Part shown: positions 26,401 through 36,000 of the stretch, one piece after another
How the letters are laid out: the number at the start of each line of letters is the position of its first letter
Numbering within the stretch: position 1 is the first letter of the stretch
Assembly: GCA_008828725.1 (NCBI GenBank)
Contig: MEHQ01001626.1
Location: 479,345-543,344, forward strand
Length of the DNA: 64,000 nucleotides
DNA from: Saccharina japonica
Taxonomy: Eukaryota > Sar > Phaeophyceae > Laminariales > Laminariaceae
Reading direction: 5' to 3'
Made by a program: the position numbers and the translations under genes
The notes under the pieces: model-generated
Databases searched by the model: none
The model's input: only the letters and a program-made list of their open reading frames with translations
Told to the model about the DNA's origin: nothing

Positions 26401-27074
26401 CTTTGAGTGACAAGGCGGGGTGATTTGCACACGATTTAGCATGTCGGACGGAGCGCACGCCTAGATGCTCACCGGGCCCTCGCCACCCGCGCATCCCTCC
26501 CGGCTGTGGCCTAAACAACCTGCAACAAGCGTGTTAAACTTTTAAAACCCGCAACTTTAACAAACAAAACTGACGTCCGCCCTGCCCGGCAAGTCGGCTC
26601 CCCAAAACATTTCACTATAAGCCCTGCATGTACTCTGCACTAAAGCAACTGGTACAAAGAAGACTTGCGGCTCACCGCGGTGGGGTCGGTCTCCATGGCC
26701 GTGCGAAGACCGGCGTTGACGGCCGTGAACAAATTCATCCGCGTGCACGGACCCTCTGCGTACCGCGTGCCGCCACCGCCCCCAATCTCGTCCTTTACCG
26801 CGGCCGACGACGACACCAAAGAGTCATGAAACAAAGAACGCACGCCGCCGACCAACCTCGCCCTGCCGCCGCTCGCACCGGCGCCATCAACACCGGCAGC
26901 CACGCCGGTAACGGCGCCGTCGGCGACGGTCGAGTAGTTGGAGGCGCTCTGAGGTGAGAGCGCGGCGGCGGCGGCGGCGGGAGCCCTCCTTCTCGTGGCA
27001 AAAGCCGGAAAGGGATAATGTGAACACCTTGCGGTGCTAGTCGAAGCGCGCCGGAGAGGCATCGACATCGCCAT
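20964..27074 (-). CDS. BCKDHB: 2-oxoisovalerate dehydrogenase E1 subunit beta, mitochondrial
   Basis: Beta subunit of the thiamine-diphosphate E1 of the branched-chain 2-oxoacid dehydrogenase, decarboxylating the 2-oxoacids of Leu, Ile and Val in the mitochondrial matrix. Eight exons: 27074-26676, 26055-25885, 25218-25186 (only 11 codons, [11 protein letters not shown]), 24688-24533, 23909-23721, 23026-22938, 22240-22117 and 21104-20964 (TGA). Every junction is GT-AG with matching phase, giving 433 aa. Residues 1 to about 100 are an Arg/Ser/Ala-rich presequence starting MAMSMPLRR; the first ATG of the frame is used. [21 protein letters not shown] opens the conserved domain, followed by [52 protein letters not shown] and [11 protein letters not shown]. 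The C-terminal part has [24 protein letters not shown] and [15 protein letters not shown]. Domains look complete. The gene is divergent from DBT, its complex partner. Confidence 0.97.
23391..23428. repeat. CT dinucleotide repeat in a BCKDHB intron
   Basis: About 19 uninterrupted CT units lie within the BCKDHB intron between exons 23909-23721 and 23026-22938. A simple microsatellite without coding role; potentially length-polymorphic. Confidence 0.9.
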
Positions 27075-27281
27075 AGCGGTTGGTGCTGTCCTCGGAGCCG
27101 TCAGTCCTTGAATCCACGTGAGGCCGCTGCCGATGCCGAGGCAAGAGCGCCCGTCTGCGGCGGTCAAGGTAGATACGAGGAATGAATGAGAACAGAAAAG
27201 GGTTCCGAGTTGTCACAGCAGTACCCTACTTACACAAAAAAGGAGGTAGTGGGGGAGGAGGATGACAATGCGAAGGTGTTA

Positions 27282-27331
27282 CCTACTGAGCGGCATTGCT
27301 TGCGTGAGTTCGAGTCTCGTCGCCAACGCCA
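27282..27331 (+). mobile_element. tRNA 3'-half-like retroinsertion with target duplication
   Basis: These 50 nt resemble the 3' half of a class II (tRNA-Ser-like) tRNA. There is a variable-arm-like segment, a T-arm with loop TTCGAGT between GTGAG and CTCGT, a 7-nt acceptor strand CGCCAAC, discriminator G, and then CCA, which is normally added after transcription. A perfect 15-bp direct repeat, AATGCGAAGGTGTTA, flanks it at 27267-27281 and 27332-27346. No 5' half is present, so it is not a working tRNA gene. It lies about 0.2 kb upstream of the BCKDHB start codon. Confidence 0.6.
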
Positions 27332-28439
27332 AATGCGAAGGTGTTAAGCTATCGGAGTGAAAGGACGACCGGTGGGATCAAGGTACCTGGTGGGCCTCCC
27401 GCGGCTCCTGCGAAGAGCTTATTTTATTTCTGCACCTTGTGGATGGGATTACGTCTGGGTGGGGTCAGGCCCCGGAGAAGTGTGCCAAGCGGAGCCTGCT
27501 TCGTTTGCCCTTGCTTTCTTATGGGGGGTATTCCCAGAAGTTTCCACCTACCAACTGGAGGGCTCTACCAAGCTCTACTACGAAAAACGAAGAAAACTGG
27601 TATACTGGTAAAATACATAATGTACGAGCACATACATAGATGCAGCAGTACGAAGTACGTCTCTACTCTCTACAGCAGTAAAAAACATGCTTGGCTGCAA
27701 CAGCAGTACAAGAAACCGAAAAAGCAATCGCCTGGGACCACATTTCCAAACCTCAGCGACAAAAGCCGTCCTTGAAGAATGGCACGAAAATAGTTGTCGC
27801 TTTGCCACACTGACGCGGTTGCACCAAGGAGCCCCTAATTGCTGCGGATCAGATCTAGACCAACAGCCAGAGCTGGGTCAGATTTACAATAAATCGCACA
27901 CAGGAAAAAATCAGTAGTAGAGGTGCTTCCAGGAGTAGGATTGATTGAAGGATTGGCCCAACATGTTTTTGTGGGCAATGCAATAATACCAGGAAGACGA
28001 ACACGGAGATCAAGAAAGGTTGAAAAATATCCCCTAAAACCCCACCTTGAGGGGAGGCCTCACCCAGGAGTAGTTTCTGCCTTTCGGGGTGCACTCTTGG
28101 TATATATGTACTCGTATGCCTCGCTTCTTGGCAAGAAATAACAAGAAGAGATTCCACCCACCCACCCACCCACCCACGCACCCCAGTACACTTCGTACGA
28201 GCACTCGTGCGTAAGAGCATGTTCTCGCACATGAACATATCCCAGGCCGGCCGATGATATACATTATGGACGGAAATGTAAGAACCGTATAAATATAAAT
28301 TAATATGGATACCAAACGGTGCTTACATTTAAACCCAGAACGAACTCACACTTGAAGGAGTTTTTACGTTTAGACTTTGGACAGCCGACTTTCGACAAAC
28401 TCCAACCACCGACTGAGTCATAGCCTACCTGGTACTAGA

Positions 28440-28675
28440 GTTGTGACCCGGCCTCAGAATTCTGGACCGGGTACCCGGCCCGTGAGCAGCAAGTTTTCAG
28501 GGGCTCCGTACGTTTTGAGGGGCTCCGTATATCGTAGAAACGGGTACCCGGGTACCCGGGTACCCGGGGCACAGATACCCGCCGGGTCGCAGACTTGGAC
28601 CGGTCCGGTTCCGGTCCCGGCCGGGCCGGGTACCCGGCACCGGGTACCCGGTTCTCGCCCAGCCGGGTTACAACT
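28440..28675. repeat. GGGTACCC palindromic tandem array
   Basis: Roughly ten GGTACCCGG-type units, including a perfect run of GGGTACCC repeats at 28541-28567, lie between the two branched-chain dehydrogenase genes. The motif is self-complementary, so the array can form cruciforms. Both ends carry TACCTGGTA motifs (28426 and 28677). No coding frame is evident. Confidence 0.75.
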
Positions 28676-29381
28676 CTACCTGGTACACAGCAGCAGCACA
28701 GGCCTCCATTACGACTTGCGACAGCATGCTCGTCGGTACAGCAGTACCGCATAGACTCCAGCCAACTCGTATGATACGACATTGGTCTACACCACAGCAG
28801 AGAGTATGTAAGGTCGAGCGAAGAGAGGTATGCCTCCGTGCCTCGGGCAACGGCCCCAAAACGGGTCTCATCGCAGATCAATCAGATATCTGCAGCGGTG
28901 TACGAGTACTCGTATTAATAGTGGGTGTGCTTCTTGCTGAAAAAAAAAAAAACAACGACAAAAAAATAGCCAAGTACAAAAAACAACGCAATCGGGAATA
29001 CCGGTCGAGATGGCGAGGGAGTGCTGTCCTGCATCCCGCCGGGCCGTGCGTAGAGAACCGGGGCGGAACTACATGTAGAACAAGCAGCATGCGCCAGAAG
29101 GGTTGGTTGTTTTCTCAGGAGGTCACGAACAGCGAAGCTCACCTGGTGCGATGTCGAGATTACAACCTGTACGTACAAGGCCTGCTGTACACAAAGCTCG
29201 TAACGCAATCAGCGCCCAAGATAAATTATAGGCTAGCAGCGGCTGGGAGCATGAATTCAGGCACGAAGACAGCCAACTGCAAATCCCTGATAATCTCCTT
29301 GGGATGCCCGTGCGCTCTCTGGCGCTTGCAGTGCAGTCTGGTAGGTCGCAGCTTAGCAGAACACGGACTCTCGCTCTGCAG

Positions 29382-29581
29382 GTTTGTTGGTTGTTGACTT
29401 CAAGACTGCCCAGCCCAGACTTTGGGTCTCAAAATGTACGAGGTTACGCCGCATTTTTGGCCTTGATGAGACGGGGTATGTGTCCATGGTTTTTGGTAGA
29501 TTCAATTTTGAAGAGCAAGGCCACTACTGCCAGCACATCGTCACCTTCTCTTGGTGGGACACAGCAGCAGCACACTCGAAG
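29382..29581 (+). other. Unassigned candidate coding exon
   Basis: A 200-nt stretch open in one frame is bounded by a pyrimidine-rich CTCTGCAG acceptor and an AAG|GTGAGA donor. It encodes about 66 residues of mixed, non-repetitive composition (for example VDFKTAQPRLWVSK and FEEQGHYCQHIVTFSWWD). I do not recognise the sequence and cannot find partner exons on either side. It could belong to a small gene, to a decayed element, or be chance. It lies 440 bp upstream of the DBT start codon but is not needed for DBT, which has its own presequence. Confidence 0.3.
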
Positions 29582-30021
29582 GTGAGAGGGGCTCGGAAGC
29601 ATGAGTGGGCCTTGGTGCGTGTTCGTTGGAAGTGATGTCGCTCGCGCCTCCGAGCGCTGAATCTTTTGGGAACGCAAGCTTTGTGTTTTATTCAACTTGG
29701 AAATTGTACGTACGGCAGGCGGCAGGGCTACCAGTCTCCATCGTGTTGTCGTGCTTGTTGTGACAGCAGACGCTAGGGACGCCACGAGCGAAGATCTCTT
29801 CTCAGCAAGCACGCCCATCTAGCCAGCCAGCGCACCAGTGTCGCCTACCATGTTACCTGCCCTTATCAGCCAACTCACATGAGTCACACACCACCCCCCC
29901 CTCGCGTTATGTCCTCATTTCCAGCATACATTCGACTTCAAAAGTCAACCAGTCTCAGTTGAGCAAAAACAAAAAAACAAAAAACATTCAGAACTGAGAA
30001 ACAACACACAGGGGGAAAACC

Positions 30022-33000
30022 ATGTTGCGGTCGGCGGTAGGAGGACGGCCAGGAGGGGCTTCCAGTCGCGCCTCGACCTTCATCGCTCAAAGTCGAAGCC
30101 ACCTCCACCACACCTCGACGCGAGCCAGCCCGGCGTTGAATCCAACCACAGGAGAAGAAAGACGCCCCACTCCCTGGTCGGAATCTGCTATCTTCGACAC
30201 GACCAGTAGTACCAGGACAAGCGGCGGCAGTGTTCCAGTAACGGCAAGTTCAAGTTCAAGAGGGTTCTTCCGCAGCAGTTTGGACCTTAAGTTTGGGCGT
30301 TTGAATGTTGGAGGTGTGTATTCGCTCGCTCAAGCGGGGAAGTCGACGGCCACGGCACTCGGGGAAGAAGGGCGCGAGGAGTCATCTGGTGGGGGTGGAG
30401 GCGGAGGCGGGGATCTCACGAGCTTTCGCCTGACCGGTAAGCCAGATAGCATACGAGTATACGAGTACGAGTACACCCCCGGTTGCTTGTTTATCCTGTA
30501 CGAATGAATTAACGAATGAGCCTCGAACGAGCAGTGGTCGGTGCTGTGTTTTTTGAAGCAGCAGGCCAGTACCGTACGTATACTCGTATCATGGGTATGA
30601 TACAACAAGTTATAACACTTCTGTACGTACGTAGGAAACCGTACATACGTAACTGCCCGGTCGTGACGATATCATGAATTCGAGTACGTCGGTAAACGTA
30701 AATCGACTCGTTTGGGGCAGTAGGTAGGTGTTTCTTGGTCGGTTACTTGCCCGGTGTCTACTTTTTTTATGTACGAACTTTCCAGAGAAGTTTTACGTTC
30801 TTCGTTCTTGCCCGGTGGTTGCGAACGAGTACGTATATACGTAGCTGGTATATACGAGAAACGAACGCCTATGATACTGTGGGTTCTCCCTTTTCCGCTT
30901 GCGACACCCCCGGGATTGAAGGCAGCCACAATCCCGAAGGGGGGGGAGGGCTTGTATAGACGTTTGCGTTTGCACGTTTGCACATATAATATGTACCTGG
31001 TATACGAGTATGACGAACGAGAAACTGCGGGGTCGTGATACCGGTATGAGTTTGTTCATGATATCCGCGAGCTGCAGTAGTCAGTAGTAGTCTACATTGT
31101 TGCTGCCCTTAGTATATACCAGGTGGTGGTGTACCGGTATTATACCAGTAGCAGGTACCGAGTAGTAGCAATATCGGTAGCAGTACGGTACGAAGTAGTA
31201 GAAGCAGAAGTAGCAATACTCGTATAGACGTAGATACGTAGCAGTACGTAGGAGCAGAAGAAGCAGAAGTAGCAGCAGCTCGCACGACGTAGCAGTAGCA
31301 ACGTATTATATATATTTCCAGATCCCGCGCTTTCACTTGCTTGTGCTTGGTTAAGGTTTGCTGTGTTAGGTACAACCAGGTAGGTATTATCGTATTATCC
31401 AGTTCGGGCGGATGGAAATCTGAAAATGAAATAGAAGACGAGGGATCTTACTTTTTTAGTAGGGGGGCCTGGGGAAAAAAGAAAAAAAAAGAGAGAGAAA
31501 GATTTCCAAGTCTTGCGGAGGTTTTTTCGATACGGGCTACGGGGTTGCTCAAGTTGTCGAATTTTGGTTCCCGTCCGATGTCATGTATGTGCCCTCTGCT
31601 GCGAGGCCACCGCGAGCGCTACAGTTTGAACCTCGGCATGAAAGTAGGCTCATTCGAACAATCTGGTGTAGGGCTATCGAAGGTGTTGAAATCAACTCAA
31701 TGCGTGGGAGCATGAAGGATATATGTATCATCTGGCGGATTTTTTCCCTGAAAAAAGCAAGTTGCGGTATGGATGACCCACCGAGGGGTGGTGGGTGGTG
31801 GGTGGTATCAGCCACCCCCGACGCAGAATGATACGTACGTTCCACTCTCGTTGCGACGATAACAACAGCAGCAGCACGCTGCAGCAGCAACAGCACAGCA
31901 ACAACAGCCTTCCGTTGTACTCGTACGAGTTTCAAAAAGCAAGTTGCGGTATGGATGACCCACCAAGGGGTGGTGGGTGGTGGGTGGTATCAGCCACCCC
32001 CGACGCAGAATGATACGTACGTTCCACTCTCGTTGCGACGATAACAACAGCAACAGCACGCTGCAGCAGCAACAACACAGCAACAACAGCCTGCCGTTGT
32101 ACTCGTACGAGTTCCAACAAGCTCTCTCCATCGAGCTTGCTAACCTCTGTGACGCACTTCTGCGTGCTCGCCGCCGTGCTTTGTTCGGCGGCGGGATTGA
32201 CATTTTTGCATTTTTTAGTTCTCGTGATTGGTCTAAATCACGATTTTTCAGGCCCCACCACTGTAAATTGCCGGATCTTGCCGTCTCCGAAACCCAGTTC
32301 CCTGTCCCTGCACAAGCCTTCCAAGCAATACGTACATATGTCATCCTGTTTCCTGTATCGACTATTAATACTATCAATAATAGCCTAAATCCCTAAATCC
32401 TGGACAGTTCACTCGTACAACAGGCCTTCCAGGGCGAATGGGCAAATACAGTAACACAAGAGTGTGTGACGACTGTCAACCATCGGCCAAACACTGACGT
32501 GGTAGTAGGCGCTGCTCGGATCGTCTGATAAGAAGACTGAAGACTGAAAAGCACTCCTTTAGGGGCCCCTTCGGTGCCCTTAAAGACAAAAGTTCTTGGC
32601 GGCTATTCATATATCTCATTCCTTGAGCGTTGCGCCGCAAGCCTCAGACTCCTTTCATTCATACTGGTAGTGTATAATCGGCGTCGTCGTGGGCAGCAGC
32701 GAAACAACCGACGAGTCGACGAACCGACGAACTGCATACTGCCTGTCCGTTCGTGGGTATTATATACATATTGCACGGAATCTTCATTCGCAGATATCGG
32801 CGAAGGGATCATGGAGGTGGAGGTTCTCCGCTGGTTCGTTGCCCCCGGAGACCACGTCAGACAGTTCGACAAGCTCTGCGAGGTCCAGAGCGACAAGGTG
32901 GGTTTCCATTTTTTTTTTTGGGGGGGGGGGGGTAACTGCAGTAAGTGTAACATATTTCGACATATTTCGTATCGGTAGATATACTAGCAGTCGGAGATAT

Positions 33001-36000
33001 TTCGACGCCGCCATACGTGGTACTCGTAGCGGCGGAGCAAATTTTCCTGGCAAAACCCAGCATCGCCACCACTCTTGGGGCGGTCCGCGGCCTGCGAACG
33101 TCCGGGGGGCTCTGTGAAGGGGCTTGCACGTTGCACGGTGCACAGACTACCGTACGAGGAAAGGCACGACCGGACGTTACCGCTCCAGAAACAACAACAG
33201 CAACAGCATCAACAACAAATATTCTGAAAAAGCAAGGAGGGTCGACACATTTCGTCGATTGCGCAGCCGACTTTCGTTTTTTCAAGCCATGGGTTGGTTC
33301 TTGGTTGATGCACCGCCGCCGCCTCCTCCTCCTCCTCCTCTTTCCTCGCCATACTACACCAAACCTTGCCAGGCGAACGTGGAGATCACCAGCCGATATG
33401 AGGGGGTTGTTCGCAACATCCGCTGGAGCGAGGGCGACATGGTACAGGTCAGAACAGTCATAACATCTACAGCTGCAACGTTCCGTTCCGTTTGGTTCCC
33501 CAGTAGGTACCGATCATAATACCAGCCGCCGCGTTCTCGACACAGGAGACGGAAAACAATCCAAAATGAGTTCTTAGTTCTTAGGCACTGCATGTTGTAG
33601 GTAGCATTCTCTAATTCCTTTCATTTCCCCCCCAAAAACGGGAGTTCAGTTCTAAGGCGGCTCAACTTTATTTTTCGTCGAGTTTTGCCAAAACCTCCCG
33701 TTAACCCGTTCAGAACTGCATCCGCATTTTCGGGGACAAATCGCTTGGAGTTAGAGTACAATACACTGTTGCAGTACTAAACGTATTTAGTTGTACGTAG
33801 CAAACGTCGAGTGACCAAAAATCCCTTTGTTTCGCGCGCGTCCGTTTTGTCCAGACGGGCGACGTTCTCGTGGACATCGAGGAAGCGGCCGACGGCCACA
33901 GCGATGGGAGTTCAATCCCGAGCCAGGCGTTACTGTCTTCGGCGGACGAGAGTGGGGTGCCGAAGCTCTCCGTCCCCCCTTCCTCAGCCCCGGCGCGAAC
34001 CCCGGCTCCGATTCCCGCACAGGTGGTGGGGGAGCAAGGAGGGGTTGGGGGTGGGAGCGGGGGCGGGAAGGAGTCGCGAAAACAACAGGCGAGTGCTGCC
34101 TTGTTTTCCTCGTCTTGAGGTACGAGTTAGCCCTCTTACTTCTGAAAAAGATAAATTTGTCCCAAGTGTTACATATATACTTTTGTATTATCCCAAAATA
34201 TGTTTCCAACTAATTTGTACCCGAAACGGGGGGGCAGCGGTGGGGGCAGTTCTGAAGGGTATGTGGGCAATGGGCTGTGTGCGAGTAGTCGGTACTCTCG
34301 GGAGGCCATGATTTATCACAAGGGCCATATATCGAAATAAGTTTTTCTTGTTTCAGTATCACCCTTCCTTTTCAACACTCGCCGGCCACACGACTGCAAC
34401 TGCACCAAGCCTACCGCGGCTAGGGTCGGGTTTCACCAACGAATCCCCCCCCCCCCTGCGCGCCTGTCCCCGGACCCTTGGTCCCATCGCTCCAATCCGG
34501 GACACGGATGAATCACTGCCCGAGGCAACAAAGTAACGCCCACGTCCCTTCCCCACCCCTGTCCTTAACCTCGGCAGGTCTTGGCCACCCCCGCCGTTCG
34601 CCGGCTCTCCCGCGAGCTGTCCGTCGACCTTTCCCTCGCGGAGATCGCAGGCACCGGTGCGGGGGGGCGCGTGCTAAAGAGCGACGTGCTGGCGTACGCC
34701 GCGACCGTTAACGGTAGTGCCATAGCCGTTGATGGCAGCGCCATAGCCGTTAACGGCAGCGCCGAAGTCGCTGGGCATAGAAGAGGTGCCCTCTTCCCGA
34801 GCGGTAGTAGTAGCGGCAGCAGCAGCGACATCAGCTTGGCCCCGCCTCCACTTCTTCGTCCTCCTGTGGTCGGAAGTGGGGATGAGCGGAGGGGTGCAAC
34901 AGCGGCGGCGGCAGCGATGACGCCGGGGTTGAAAGACTCGGTGGCCGAGGTGGATGAGAAGGGAGGGGCAGTGAAGGCGTCGACAGTGCGTAGGAGGGAG
35001 AGCAGAGAGTCGGTGTCGGTTCCGATAAGAGGTGAGAGCGGAGGATTGACGACGGAAAGTAAAGCGAGGGGGGGGGGGGTACTGAAACGTACCGTGTAGC
35101 AACAGACTGTGTCACACCAAGCCGTACAAAACCCTCACCGAACCGCACCGAAACGAACCCCATTTCAGGCGTCCAAAGAGCGATGATGGAGGCGATGAAG
35201 AAGTCGCTGGAGGTGCCGCACATGACGTTTTGCGACGAGGTCAACGCGGACCGGCTGAGTGTGCTGAGGTCCGACCTTAAGGACGCTGCCGAGCGAAGGG
35301 GCGTCAAGCTGAGCTACTTGCCGCTCATCTTGAAGGTGGGTAGGTGGGTGGGTGGATGGGTGTGTGGGTGGATCCTGTCAAGCCATCCGACTATTAATAG
35401 TCCGCACTCTACCTGCTGTAGTCCTTGTGTTTGTTGTTGCAGGTGGTGGTTGTGGTGTTTGTTCGTGGTGGCTGTGGTGGTAGTGTTGTGTTGCTACATT
35501 TATTGTTGTCGGTGGTGTTGTTGGTATTGGTGTTTGATCATGGTGCTGTCGTTGATGTTCTCGGTGCTGGTAGTGTTGCTGCTGTCGTTGGCGTTGTTGT
35601 TTTTGCTGCTGCTGCTACTGTTGATGCTACTGCTGTTGATATCGCTGTCGTTGCTGTCGACATTGTTTTTGACTCCGTTATGGTCGTCGTCTGTTTATGC
35701 CCGCCTCGCCTTGCCTCTCATCTCTCTTGTTTTCTGGGGTGGAGGGAACTTAGGCCACATCGATGGCCCTGACGTCTTTCCCCGCCCTCAACGCCAGCCT
35801 GAGCGATGACGAAAGCTCCGTTTTGCTGCACCCGGACCACAACATCGGCGTCGCCATGGACACCGAGAGGGGGCTGCTTGTCCCCTGTATCTCGGCCGTG
35901 CAAGAAAAGAGCATCCTGGAAATTGCGGAGGTAATTACTGCTCAAAGGCAGACCACAGCAGAAGAAGTGGTGCTTTCTGATGCGAGGCCTCGAACGATCG

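Larger units (their letters stand above)
27075..30021. other. Divergent intergenic region between BCKDHB and DBT
   Basis: About 2.9 kb separates the two start codons, which point away from each other, so both promoters and 5' UTRs must lie here. It holds a tRNA-half-like insertion with 15-bp direct repeats (27267-27346), a CCCA tract (28154-28176), a palindromic GGGTACCC array (28440-28675) and an unassigned candidate exon (29382-29581). No specific promoter element can be named from sequence alone. Confidence 0.6.

Noticed and set aside
27241..27346. A complete functional tRNA gene
   Set aside because: The T-arm and acceptor 3' strand are present, but no matching 5' acceptor strand, D-arm or anticodon arm lies upstream; the 15-bp flanking repeats point to an inserted fragment.
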